DNA from: Aquarana catesbeiana
Lineage: Eukaryota > Chordata > Amphibia > Anura > Ranidae
Assembly: GCF_042186555.1 (NCBI RefSeq)
Contig: NC_133325.1
Span: 90,486,982 to 90,550,981, forward strand
Reading direction: 5' to 3'
DNA: 64,000 bases
The number at the start of each line of letters is the position of its first letter. The first letter of the stretch is position 1. The translations under genes and the position numbers were made by a program. Below the pieces are notes generated by a model. The model searched no databases and was not told where the DNA came from. It saw only the letters and a list, made by a program, of their open reading frames with translations. This document shows positions 54,818 through 64,000 of the stretch, in pieces.

Positions 54818-55895
54818 CATGGGCGTCCGCAGGTAGGGACAATGGGGGTCAAGTGCCCCCCCTGGAATCAGGGATGGATGAGATAGGCACAATCAGCACA
54901 GTGGCGTCGCTATGGGGGTGCGGGCAGCCAGCGGGGTGACACCATCAAGGTGCTGTCAAGCCCCCCCATCAGTATAGTGTGACTGCGGGATCTTTTCCCT
55001 GCTCGGTCCTGCAGAGAACTCGGCAGCGCTGTGTCAGGAGAAAGGCAGGCTGCGGGCTGTCAGGGGTTTTCCACGCTCGCCGCCCTTTCTCCTGTCAGGG
55101 AGAAGAGACGCCGGCTCTCACCAGGTTCCCCGCCTAGCTTCCTGCCCACTTTGTTCCTTCCCCATTGGCCATAACTGAGGGCCAATCAAAGGAGACTAGG
55201 AGAGGAGAGCATCATGGGACATGTAGTCCCGAAGATTGATGGCCCCATTTTCCCTAGGAAGGAGGCTACAGCTCGATCAAGAGAGAGATTGAGAGACTGC
55301 ATCCTGGAAAAAAGCTGAGGGAGTGAGTGCTACAGGACAAAGAAAGAGGCGTGTGCTGGGTGGAAACCAGAGAGAGAGCCATGCTGCCGAGTGTCACCAG
55401 AGAGAGAGCCATGCTGCCCAGCGCCACCAGAGAGAGCCACGCTACCCAGTGCCACCAGAGAGAGAGCCACGCTACCCAGCGCCAGAGAGAGAGCTACGCT
55501 ACCCAGCACCGCCAGAGAGAGAGAGCCATGCTACCCATCACCAGAGAGAGAGCTACGCTACCTAGTGACAGAGAGAGAGAGCCACGCTACCCAGCGCCAC
55601 CAGAGAGAGAAAGACTGAGCCACTGCAGGGTACAGACATGCTACACTACTGACCAGAATTGCCCCCCGGGGAACCCAGAGTGAGCGGTCATCCAGCCGGA
55701 GGGATCACTGCTATAGTTTTGCTGGGTCTGGTAAAAGGGCCTGTTGGCCATTATCCATTACTTATCCCAGGGACTGTACTACGCCTGCTGTCTCTGACCA
55801 TGACAATGTGATAATGACATTGTCGGAAATAGACGGCGCATGGGTGACCCTAAAATGATGCCCCCCCCCCAAAAAAAGTTCTGTGGATGCCCATG
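54818..55895. mobile_element. hAT-type element, 1078 bp, nested in CR1
   Basis: The ends CATGGGCGTCCGCAG (54818) and CTGTGGATGCCCATG (to 55895) are inverted. Flanking ATTGTGGG (54810-54817) and ATTGCAGG (55896-55903) match at 6 of 8 positions. It contains a second CAGTGGCGTCGCTATGG motif near 54899 that resembles another MITE end, a GC-rich middle, and a minisatellite at 55370-55610. No transposase. Confidence 0.8.
55370..55612. repeat. AGAGAGAGCCATGCTACCCAGCGCCACC minisatellite within hAT
   Basis: Eight or nine units of 24-30 bp combine AGAGAGAG, CCACGCTACCCAG and CGCCACC, with contractions. All three plus frames stay open, giving overlapping repetitive frames that I do not regard as genes. 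Confidence 0.9.
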
Positions 55896-56524
55896 ATTGC
55901 AGGGTCACCAGTACGGTGTTTGTATATTGAAATAATATCCCCTCTCAAGTGTCTCTTCTCCAGAGAGAATAAGTTCAGTGCTCGCAACCTTTCCTCATAA
56001 CTAAGATCCTCCAGACCCTTTATTAGCTTTGTTGCCCTTCTTTGTACTCGCTCCATTTCCAGTACGTCCTTCCTGAGGACTGGTGCCCAGAACTGGACAG
56101 CATACTCTAGGTGCGGCCGGACCAGAGTCTTGTAGAGCGGGAGAATTATCGTTTTATCTCTGGAGTTGATCCCCTTTTTTAATGCCAATATTCTGTTTGC
56201 TTTGTTAGCAGCAGCTTGGCATTGCATGCCATTGCTGAGCCTATCATCTACTAGGACCCCTAGGTCCTTTTCCATCCTAGATTCCCCCAGAGGTTCTCCC
56301 CCTAGTGTGTAGATTGCATTACATACACTGATAGCACAGAGATCATATATACACGGTACATACACAGCAATAACCTCAGCACCCATCCCCCACCCCCCCA
56401 ACACAAACTCCTCTCCTCTGCCCTAATCTTTAGCCCCCCACCCTCCCCAAAGCTTCACCATCGTACCCATGGTTACCTTTCTGGCTTATTGTTGGCTCCA
56501 GAACTTCCCTGACCAGGCAGGAGA

Positions 56525-56868
56525 ATGTGTTATTATATGTCAGTATTACATTGTATATCCCTGTATGTTGCGGTCATTCAGGTCCTTATCTAATAGTTTT
56601 TGGAAACTATCGATGCTCCCCGCTGATACCACCGCCTGTGGAAGGGAATTCCACATCCTTGCCGCTTTTACAGTAAAGAACCCTCTACGTAGTTTAAGTT
56701 TAGACCTCTTTTCTTCTAATTTAAATGAGTGGTCACGTGTCTTGTTAAACTCCCTCCTGCGAAAAAGTTTTATCCCTATTGTGGGGTCACCAGTACAGTA
56801 TTTGTAAGTTGAAATCATATCCCCTCTCAAGGGTCTCTTCTCCAGAGAGAATAAATTCAGTGCTCGCT
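56525..56868 (-). pseudogene. Second antisense CR1/Rex1-like 3' fragment
   Basis: Minus-strand: LNLFSLEKRPLRGDMISTYK, KLFRRREFNKTRDHSFKLEE, GFFTVKAARMWNSLPQAVVS and LLDKDLNDRNIQG. It is collinear with the uninterrupted version of 54507-56318 and shows the empty-site sequence CTATTGTGGGGTCACC at the position where that copy carries the hAT. Truncated at both ends. Confidence 0.85.
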
Positions 56869-56924
56869 GCTGCAGCTCACCAAGCGCTTCCTTCCCTCCT
56901 CCTGCCATTGAACACTGCCCGCAC

Positions 56925-57380
56925 TTGTCCCCCGATCAGAGCAGGCAGGCTGCTGTAGGAGGCGGTGTTCTATGGAATAGTGCCCGCCATCAAAAGGTGC
57001 CCGCGCATGTGCAATATGGAAGGGCACTCCAGCTGATTTCCCGATCAGTTGGTGTGACGTCACCATAGCGCACGCGCACATCATAGGAGGCATTTTTTGA
57101 CGAGAGATAGCATTTGAATTGAAAGCTATGCAAACAGCAGAGGGAGTTACAGTGTGCTCAAGATCGGGTTTTTTCTGTGTTGCAGGAAGGTTTTGGTGTG
57201 TTGAACGGCGGATTTTGCCTGTGTCTAAGGGCAGGGTGCAACACAGACAAAACCCGCTCCGCAACAGCGAGGCACAATCTCACAACTACAGTCTCCCTCC
57301 GCTGTTTAAATAGCTTTCAATTCTGCCCATCAAATGCTATCTCCTGTCAAAAAATGCCGGGCTTCTGTGTCTTAAAATGA
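56925..57380. mobile_element. Foldback element, copy 2 (relative of 295-925)
   Basis: GTGTTCTATGGAATAGTGCC, CCAGCTGATTTCCCGATC, TGACGTCACC and GCACACGCGCACATCATAGG run in the same order as in copy 1. The centre has GATTTTGCCTGTGT and CAACACAGACAAAACC. The mirrored ACTACAGTCTCCCTCCGCT and TCAAATGCTATCTCCTGTC follow. The right outer arm is shorter than in copy 1. Non-coding. Confidence 0.7.
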
Positions 57381-57429
57381 AAGCCCTGAACTGTGAGCAC
57401 ACAGCTAACCATAGCTGAAAACAATGATG

Positions 57430-57520
57430 CGGGACATACCTCCTTCACAGCGGGACCACGGGACAAAGATGCAGATGCGGGAATGTCCCGCCCAATCCGG
57501 GACTGTTGGGAGGTATGCAG
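57430..57520. repeat. GGGACATACCTCC ... GTTGGGAGGTATG fragment
   Basis: Contains ACATACCTCC and an inverted GGGAGGTATG 80 bp later, with GGGAATGTCCCG inside. A short relative of the CATACCTCCCAAC MITE ends. Confidence 0.5.
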
Positions 57521-57589
57521 TATATCTGTATTTTGTTAAAACTTTAATTAAAACAAATTGAAAGAAAATTAAAGTTTATACTTTGAGGC

Positions 57590-57715
57590 TGCATTGATGA
57601 GCACAGGTGAGGCTGCATTGATGAGCACAGGTGAGGCTGCCTTGATGAGTAGTGAGGCTGCATTGATGGGCGCAGGTGAGGCTGCATTGATGAGCACAGG
57701 TGAGGCTGCACCAAT
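57590..57715. repeat. 24-bp minisatellite
   Basis: Five to six units of GAGGCTGCATTGATGAGCAC plus AGGT, one unit shortened (GATGAGTAGTGAGG). It encodes repetitive frames on both strands only because 24 is a multiple of three. Confidence 0.9.
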
Positions 57716-57729
57716 AAAGTTGTCGTTAA

Positions 57730-58153
57730 AGCGATTGTATACCCCGCTTTCACATTTCTACCTACAGGTAAGCCTATAATAAGCCTTACCCATAGGTAAA
57801 ATGAATATTTCCTAAACCTGCATGGTTTAGGAGATATTCACCTTGCATGCAGCCGATGACATCAGCGGCGCATGCGCTCTGAAGGTCCGGCGGATGCTGC
57901 TGGAAAATCAGAGCACCTTGCCAGAAAAAAGACTCCCGCGTGCATGACGTCATCACGGCTCCGGCCATTCACAGCGCCGGAGCCGCGAACCTGGAAGAAA
58001 CACCGAGGGAACGTCAGCTCCCTCAGCAGTGACCGGGAGATGATGCCGGCGCTTCGTTCTAAAGTAAGTATTTCATAATGAGCTAGTATGCGGTGCATAC
58101 TAGCTCATTATGCCTTTGCCTTACAGGGTTTTTTTTTGCGGTATACAACCACT
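57730..58153. mobile_element. TTAA-flanked MITE (AGCGATTGTATACC ends)
   Basis: TTAA at 57726-57729 and 58154-58157 flanks inverted AGCGATTGTATACC and GGTATACAACCACT. Inside are the CCTAAACC/GGTTTAGG hairpin, a CGCATGCGC block and an AATGAGCTAGTATGC/GCATACTAGCTCATT hairpin. The TTAA target suggests a piggyBac-like non-autonomous element. Confidence 0.85.
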
Positions 58154-58157
58154 TTAA

Positions 58158-58817
58158 TATTTATTTTTGTAACTTAATTCTGCATAAAACATTTAAGTGT
58201 CATTTCATGAGATCTTTTATAAGGGTGTGTTTAGGGGCGGGGCAGGGTAGGGTTGGATGTACCCACCAGCAGTACTAGTACCCACCAGCAGTACCAGTAC
58301 CTGCCAGTAGGCAGTACCCAACAGCAGTACCAGCCCTGGAGGACAGCCAGCAGCAGCCACCAGCCATAACCACCTGAGGGACTGCAGCAACCAGCTGCAG
58401 GAATCCTGAGGAAGAAGTGAAGATCAAGGTCAGTTGAGGTGCCCGTAAACCGCTGTGCATCAGTGTGAAAGCAGCCTTAGACCCCTTTCACACAATCGGT
58501 CTGATTGGGTCTGCCTGTCTGTTTTTCAGGCGGACCCTCCATTCACCAGACTCGTGTCTGTTTACACCCGCCTATCTGCAATCCGATCTGCTTAAAAAAA
58601 CAGAAGGGGATCTGTCCCCTTCCGTCTGGGCAGATTGGAGGGCCCTTAGGGTAGAGCGGGCTGCGTCTGGGTCTGCTCTACATATGCAGAGTTGACACAG
58701 ACCTGCTATCCGCCCGTGACCGGTTACCAAGTCGCTAAAGTGGCCCTCGCTCCTCAAAAGGTTGGGCACCCCTGACTTAAGGCCTGGCTAGTAGCTCAGG
58801 ACTTGAACTTTTGAGCC
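58158..58817. repeat. Short tandem and MITE fragments
   Basis: About 58262-58335 repeats AGCAGTAC(T/C)AGTACC(C/T)(A/G)CC. About 58486 starts AGACCCCTTTCACACAATC, the left end of the 13107-type MITE, without a recognised right end. No gene. Confidence 0.55.
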
Positions 58818-58860
<43 letters not shown>

Positions 58861-58861
58861 G
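58818..58861. repeat. (TA)n(CA)n microsatellite
   Basis: A run of about 11 TA followed by about 10 CA dinucleotides, ending exactly where the Tc1 left arm begins, so it may be expanded target sequence. Confidence 0.95.
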
Positions 58862-59655
58862 TATCTGACAAAAGAGTACACCCCTCACATTTTTGTAAAT
58901 ATTTTATTAAATGCTTTCATCTTAAAACACTGAAGAAATGACACTTTGCTACAATGTAAAGTAGTGAGTGTACAGCTTGTATAACAGTGTAAATTTGCTG
59001 TCCCCTCAAAATAACTCAACACAGCAATTAATGTCTAAACCACTGGCAACAAAAAAGAGTACACCCCCTAAGTGAAAATGTCCAAATTGGGCCCAAAGTG
59101 TCAATATTTTGTGTGGCCACCATTATTCTCCAGCACTGCCTTAACCCTCTTGGGCATGGAGTTCAGAGCTTCACAAGTTGCCACTGGAGTCCTCTTCCAC
59201 TCCTCCATGACGACATCACAGAGCTGGTGGATGTTAGAGACCTTGTGCTCCTCCACCTTCCATTTGAGGATGCCCCACTGATGCTCAATAGGATTTAGGT
59301 CTGGAGACATGCTTGGCCAGTCCATCACCTTTTACCCTCAGCTTCTTTAGCAAGGCAGTGGTTGTCTTGGAGGTGTGTTTGGGGTCGTTATGTTGGAATA
59401 CTGCCCTGCGCCCAGTCTCCGAAGGGAGGGGATCATGCTCTGCTTCAGTATGTCACAGTAAATGTTGGCATTCATGGTTCCCTCAATGAACTGTAGCTCC
59501 CCAGTGTCGGCAGCACTCACGCAGCCCCAAATGGCTAATTGGGCCCAATTTGGACATTTTCACTTAGGGGTGTATTCACTTTTGTTGCCAGCAGTTTAGA
59601 CATTAATGGCTGTGTTGCGTTATTTTGAGGAGACAGCAAATTTATACTGTTATAC
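58862..59655 (-). mobile_element. Tc1-like transposon, internally deleted, minus orientation
   Basis: The left arm GTATCTGACAAAAGAGTACA ... GACATTTTCACTTAGG-type blocks (58862-59105) and the right arm (about 59545-59655) are inverted: AGTGAAAATGTCCAAATTGG versus CCAATTTGGACATTTTCACT. Between them the minus strand encodes the transposase C-terminal half. Part of the N-terminal coding region and of the right arm are lost. Confidence 0.85.
59101..59540 (-). pseudogene. Tc1-like transposase C-terminal half
   Basis: Minus strand: WPSMSPDLNPIEHQWGILKW then KVEEHKVSNIHQLCDVV and CEALNSMPKRVKAVLENNGG. Upstream, near 59520-59400, degenerate GCVSAADTGELQFIEGTMN can be read before frame breaks. The DNA-binding domains are absent. 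Confidence 0.88.
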
Positions 59656-60180
59656 TCCCCCACAGATCCCCACCCCTCGACTACGGACCCCTGCCACAGA
59701 TCGCCACCCCCCCACCACCGACAGATCCTCACCCCTCCCACTGCCGACAGAACTCCACCCCCGACGACTGCCTCCTCCCACAGATCCTCCCCCCTGACTA
59801 CTGCCCTTTCCCACCGCCGACAGATCTCCACCCCCGACTACTTCCCCTCCCAACAGATCCCACCCCCGACTACCGCCCCTCACGACAGATCCCACCCCCG
59901 ACTACTTCCCCTCCCAACAGATCCCACCCCCGACTACCGCCCCTCCCGACAGATCCCACCCTCAACAGATCCCACCCCCGACTACTGCCCCTCTCAGAGC
60001 TCTGGAGGAGCAGGCTGCATTTAATTGGCACTGGTAAGGATGCATTTAATTGGCACTGATCAGCCTGCATTTCATGGGCACTGGTAAGGCTCCCACCGCC
60101 GACAGATCCCCACCCCCCAACTACCACCCCCTCCCGACAGATCCCCACTCCAACAACTAGCCTTCTGTCCACCCTACTAA
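59656..60180. repeat. C-rich tandem region (CCGACAGATCCCACCCCCGACTAC)
   Basis: Degenerate units of CCGACAGATCCCACCCCCGACTACNGCCCCTC, 24-40 bp, extend to about 59995. Two TGCATTTAATTGGCACTG units follow, then more C-rich units to about 60180. Frames on both strands are repetitive; none is called. Confidence 0.8.
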
Positions 60181-60419
60181 CTACCACCCCTCCCCCCCCC
60201 CCACTGATAGTTCCCCCCGAACCTCAATGCACAGCCCCTGTGATCTCCTGTACCCCCCCCCCGTGTATCGTCACTGTTAACAATGCTGAGCCATGCCTGT
60301 GTCCCCGCCCAGCTGTCACGGTGTGGGATGAGATCTGTACCGGCCATAGGTACCGGGTATCTCTTCGGCTGCATGTAATAAGCTCGGCTGTCACAGAGTA
60401 ATGTGTAGATCTGCAGCTC

Positions 60420-60660
60420 GGCTTGCTTTGCCTGAATCCGGCGCATGCGCAGTTGCCGCAAGGGAGCCTTTTTTAACGGCATACGCCCCTTCATGCTACA
60501 CCCTCGGCACATGCGCAGTTGCTAAACGGGAGGGGGACTGCCAGTGTAGTTAGATGGCGGAGGGGGAGACCTTCGGAGCCCCGCCCAAAGTCCGTGTCAG
60601 GGCTGAGAGTGGAGGGGGTGTGGTCATCCTCAGTGTCGGCGCTCCGGCTGCGGCGGGAAG
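60420..60660 (+). promoter_or_regulatory. CpG-rich promoter / 5' UTR of the ceramide synthase gene
   Basis: Contains NRF1-like GCGCATGCGCA (60441-60451) and GCACATGCGCA (60507-60517), and a YY1-like AGATGGCGG (60552-60560), with high CpG and no TATA box. These are common in vertebrate housekeeping promoters. The transcription start is not determined. The ATG inside the YY1-like motif (60554) opens an 82-codon frame overlapping the main start out of frame. It would be an upstream ORF only if transcription starts before it. Confidence 0.6.
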
Positions 60661-60833
60661 ATGTCTGCCCTCTCGGCCTGGTTCTGGAATGAACGCTTCT
60701 GGCTGCCGCAGAATGTCACCTGGGCGGACCTGGCGGATACCGAGAGCGGGGAGCAATACCCCCGGGCCGGGCACCTCCTCTACGCCTTACCCACTGCGCT
60801 AGGCATCTTCACCCTCAGACTGCTATTCGAGAG
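60661..60833 (+). CDS. cers5: Ceramide synthase, exon 1 (CERS5/6-type)
   Basis: ATG at 60661 with AAG before it opens 57 complete codons plus two bases, ended by AG|GTGAGG (intron from 60834), phase 2. The peptide has WFWNERFWLPQNVTWADL near the N-terminus, a hallmark of CERS5 and CERS6 including the N-glycosylation sequon NVT at residues 18-20, then YPRAGHLL and a hydrophobic TM1 ending GIFTLRLLFER. That last part resembles CERS5 more than CERS6, whereas the WFWNERFW start is also typical of CERS6. These enzymes are ER multi-pass membrane proteins that N-acylate sphingoid bases with mainly C16 acyl-CoA. The homeobox-like and Lag1p (TLC) catalytic domains would be in later exons outside the window. 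The frame is intact and the site density looks functional. Confidence 0.88.
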
Positions 60834-63800
60834 GTGAGGGGGACACCGGGGGGCCGTGTTGTAGTAGTGGGGGGACACTGGAAGACATGTAGTGGGGGTG
60901 ACACCCAGCGGGTGAGGGTGGCAGAGATGTTGTGATAGTGGGGTGAGGGTGGCAGAGGTGTAGTGGGGTGAGGATGGCAGAGGTGTAGTGGGGTGGCAGA
61001 GGTGTAGTGGGGTGAGGATGGCAGAGGTGTAGTGGGGTGGCAGAGATGTAGTGGGGTGAGGATGGCAGAGGTGTAGTGGGGTGAGGGTGGCAGAGGTGTA
61101 GTGGGGTGAGGGTGGCAGAGATGTTGTGATAGTGGGGTGAGGGTGGCAGAGCTGTTGTGGGGTGAGGGTGGCAGAGCTGTTGTGGGGTGAGGGTAGCAGA
61201 GATGTGGGGTGAGGGTGGCAGAGCTGTTGTGATAGTGGGGTGAGGGTGGCAGAGATGTGGGGTGAGGTTGGCAGAGCTGTTGTGATAGTGGGGTGAGGGT
61301 GGCAGAGATGTGGGGTGAGGGTGGCAGAGATGTTGCGGTAGTGGGGCGAGGGTGGCAGAGATGTTGCGGTAGTGGGGCGAGGGTGGCAGAGATGTTGCGG
61401 TAGTGGGGTGAGGGTGGCAGAGGTGTAGCGGTAGTGGGGTGAGGGTGGCAGAGGTGTAGTGGGGTGAGGGTGGCAGAGGTGTAGTGGGGTGAGGATGGCA
61501 GAGGTGTAGTGGGGTGAGGGTGGCAGAGGTGTGGTGAAGTGAGGGTGGCAGAGATGTTGTGATAGTGGGGTGAGGGTGGCAGAGATGTTGTGATAGTGGG
61601 GTGAGGGTGGCAGAGATGTTGTGATAGTGGGGTGAGGGTGGCAGAGGTGTAGTGGGGTGAGGGTGGCAGAGGTGTAGTGGGGTGAGGATGGCAGAGGTGT
61701 AGTGGGGTGGCAGAGGTGTAGTGGGGTGAGGATGGCAGAGGTGTAGTGGGGTGAGGGTGGCAGAGGTGTAGTGGGGTGAGGGTGGCAGAGATGTTGTGAT
61801 AGTGGGGTGAGGGTGGCAGAGGTGTAGTGGGGTGAGGGTGGCAGAGGTGTAGTGGGGTGAGGGTGGCAGAGGTGTAGTGGGGTGAGGGTGGCAGAGATGT
61901 TGTGATAGTGGGGTGAGGGTGGCAGAGGTGTAGTGGGGTGAGGGTGGCAGAGGTGTGGTGAAGTGAGGGTGGCAGAGATGTTGTAATAGTGGGGTGAGGG
62001 TGGCAGAGCTGTTGTGGGGTGAGGGTGGCAGAGCTGTTGTGGGGTGAGGGTAGCAGAGATGTGGGGTGAGGGTGGCAGAGCTGTTGTGATAGTGGGGTGA
62101 GGGTGGCAGAGATGTGGGGTGAGGTTGGCAGAGCTGTTGTGATAGTGGGGTGAGGGTGGCAGAGATGTGGGGTGAGGGTGGCAGAGATGTTGCGGTAGTG
62201 GGGCGAGGGTGGCAGAGATGTTGCGGTAGTGGGGCGAGGGTGGCAGAGATGTTGCGGTAGTGGGGTGAGGGTGGCAGAGGTGTAGTGGGGTGAGGGTGGC
62301 AGAGGTGTAGTGGGGTGAGGATGGCAGAGGTGTAGTGGGGTGAGGGTGGCAGAGGTGTGGTGAAGTGAGGGTGGCAGAGATGTTGTGATAGTGGGGTGAG
62401 GGTGGCAGAGATGTTGTGATAGTGGGGTGAGGGTGGCAGAGATGTTGTGATAGTGGGGTGAGGGTGGCAGAGATGTTGTGATAGTAGGGTGAGGGTGGCA
62501 GAGATGTTGTGATAGTGGGGTGAGGGTGGCAGAGGTGTAGTGGGGTGAGGGTGGCAGAGGTGTAGTGGGGTGAGGGTGGCAGAGGTGGGGTGAGGGTGGC
62601 AGAGATGTTGTGATAGTGGGGTGAGGGTGGCAGAGATGTTGTGATAGTGGGGTGAGGGTGGCAGAGGTGTAGTGGGGTGAGGGTGGCAGAGGTGTAGTGA
62701 AGTGAGGGTGGCAGAGATGTTGTGATAAATGAGTGGCAGAGATGTTGTAATTGTGGGGTGAGGGTGGCAGAGCTGTTGTGGGGTGAGGGTAGCAGAGATG
62801 TGGGGTGAGGGTGGCAGAGCTGTTGTGGGGTGAGGGTAGCAGAGATGTGGGGTGAGTGTGGCAGAGCTGTTGTGATAGTGGGGTGAGGGTGGCAGAGATG
62901 TGGGGTGAGGTTGGCAGAGCTGTTGTGATAGTGGGGTGAGGGTGGCAGAGATGTGGGGTGAGGGTGGCAGAGATGTTGCGGTAGTGGGGCGAGGGTGGCA
63001 GAGATGTTGCGGTAGTGGGGCGGGGGTGGCAGAGATGTTGCGGTAGTGGGGCGAGGGTGGCAGAGATGTTGCGGTAGTGGGGTGAGGGTGGCAGAGGTGT
63101 AGCGGTAGTGGGGTGAGGGTGGCAGAGGTGTAGTGGGGTGAGGGTGGCAGAGGTGTAGTGGGGTGAGGGTGGCAGAGGTGTAGTGGGGTGAGGATGGCAG
63201 AGGTGTAGTGGGGTGAGGGTGGCAGAGGTGTGGTGAAGTGAGGGTGGCAGAGATGTTGTGATAGTGGGGTGAGGGTGGCAGAGATGTTGTGATAGTGGGG
63301 TGAGGGTGGCAGAGATGTTGTGATAGTGGGGTGAGGGTGGCAGAGATGTTGTGATAGTGGGGTGAGGGTGGCAGAGATGTTGTGATAGTGGGGTGAGGGT
63401 GGCAGAGATGTTGTGATAGTGGGGTGAGGGTGGCAGAGATGTTGTGATAGTGGGGTGAGGGTGGCAGAGATGTTGTGATAGTGGGGTGAGGGTGGCAGAG
63501 ATGTTGTGATAGTGGGGTGAGGGTGGCAGAGATGTTGTGATAGTGGGGTGAGGGTGGCAGAGATGTTGTGATAGTGGGGTGAGGGTGGCAGAGATGTTGT
63601 GATAGTGGGGTGAGGGTGGCAGAGGTGTAGTGGGGTGAGGGTGGCAGAGGTGTAGTGGGGTGAGGGTGGCAGAGGTGTAGTGGGGTGAGGGTGGCAGAGG
63701 TGTAGTGGGGTGAGGGTGGCAGAGCTGTAGTGGGGTGAGGGTGGCAGAGATGTTGTGATAGTGGGGTGAGGGTGGCAGAGATGTTGTGATAGTGGGGTGA

Positions 63801-64000
63801 GGGTGGCAGAGGTGTAGTGGGGTGAGGGTGGCAGAGATGTTGTGATAAATGAGTGGCAGAGATGTTGTAATTGTGGGGTGAGGGTGGCAGAGCTGTTGTG
63901 GGGTGAGGGTAGCAGAGATGTGGGGTGAGGGTGGCAGAGCTGTTGTGGGGTGAGGGTAGCAGAGATGTGGGGTGAGGGTGGCAGAGCTGTTGTGATAGTG
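60834..64000 (+). repeat. Intron 1 minisatellite of the ceramide synthase gene
   Basis: From about 60855 to the window end the intron is composed of units built on GTGGGGTGAGGGTGGCAGAG. The 31-bp type adds ATGTTGTGATA; the 25-bp type adds GTGTA; other endings are CTGTTGT and ATGTG. About a dozen perfect 31-bp units stand in line at 63245-63610. Larger blocks repeat: GGTGAGGTTG recurs at 61261, 62118 and 62904, and GATAAATGAG at 62724 and 63844 (1120 bp apart). The G-rich strand is the coding strand. The array starts within about 25 bases of the splice donor. Confidence 0.95.

Larger units (their letters stand above)
54507..56318 (-). pseudogene. CR1/Rex1-like LINE 3' fragment, antisense, split by a hAT element
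   Basis: Minus-strand order: MEKDLGVLVDDRLSNGMQC, TIILPLYKTLVRPHLEYAVQ, VQRRATKLIKGLEDLSYEER, LEKRHLRGDIISIYKH (to 55896), then after the hAT KLFRGREFNKTCGHSLKLEE, GSFTVRAARMWNSLPQSVVS and LLDKHLNDRNIQG, ending with the AACTATGT-type terminus at 54507. Removing 54818-55895 restores one continuous frame. It inserted into the 37-bp minisatellite, since units occur on both sides (to 54506 and from about 56320). Confidence 0.88.

Noticed and set aside
55323..55683. Overlapping plus-strand frames REPCYPAPPERE-type
   Set aside because: Three frames of one 24-30-bp minisatellite inside a hAT element.
60554..60802. 82-residue frame over the ceramide synthase start
   Set aside because: Out of frame with the well-supported exon 1; retained only as a possible upstream ORF in the findings.

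Overview
The window looks like nuclear DNA of a large-genome amphibian, most likely a true frog (Ranidae). The grounds are a vertebrate ceramide synthase exon, a very high density of hAT-type and foldback non-autonomous DNA transposons with ends I associate with ranid genomes, L1/Tx1-like and CR1/Rex1-like LINEs, a Penelope-like GIY-YIG remnant, several Tc1 copies and many GC-rich minisatellites. There are no bacterial-type operons, CRISPR arrays or tRNA/rRNA genes. The species assignment is inference from repeat recognition, not a database match.

Host coding content is sparse. (1) 3681-7346 (+) is a single very long open frame in a purine-rich block. It follows a convincing splice acceptor and encodes about 1,221 residues of Glu/Lys/Arg-rich, trichohyalin-like repeats. 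Repeat offsets that I measured (1041, 1077 and 111 bp) are all multiples of three, which favours real coding. (2) 60661-60833 (+) is exon 1 of a ceramide synthase (cers5 best, cers6 possible), with NRF1- and YY1-like promoter motifs upstream and a clean GTGAGG donor. Its first intron is a minisatellite of more than 3 kb that runs off the window. (3) 14403-14622 (-) is a two-pore-domain potassium channel first exon with its donor and a GC-rich promoter-like stretch, lying inside an 1858-bp hAT-type element with terminal inverted repeats and a perfect 8-bp target duplication. (4) 32300-32696 (+) is a decayed histone H3 pseudogene that keeps its 3' histone stem-loop.

Layout: 1-3.5 kb, foldback element, 32-bp minisatellite with an insertion, hAT MITE. 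3.7-7.8 kb, polypurine coding exon and trailing repeats. 7.9-13.1 kb, G-run minisatellite, antisense L1 fragment, several MITEs. 13.1-15.4 kb, MITE split by the gene-carrying hAT. 15.8-18.4 kb, non-autonomous hAT full of minisatellite, followed by an L1 3' fragment to 20.3 kb. 20.5-32 kb, MITEs, a ranid-type palindromic repeat, a CR1-like fragment and a Tc1 remnant. 33.1-34.7 kb, Penelope-like foldback with hammerhead-like motifs and a GIY-YIG fragment. 35.0-39.4 kb, a ranid-type repeat split by the second copy of the minisatellite hAT. 44.8-51.1 kb, an L1 copy carrying a TTAA MITE, a CR1 fragment and an almost complete Tc1. 51.4-56.4 kb, two minisatellites invaded by a hAT and by a CR1 that itself carries a hAT. 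56.5-60.2 kb, more MITEs, Tc1 and C-rich tandem repeats. 60.3-64 kb, the cers5/6 promoter, exon and repetitive intron.

The recurrent theme is nesting, together with minisatellites arising inside DNA transposons. I could date some layers by nesting order and by matching 8-bp target duplications (hAT), TA (Tc1) or TTAA (piggyBac-like). No complete autonomous element is intact. All transposase and reverse transcriptase frames seen are truncated or frame-broken.
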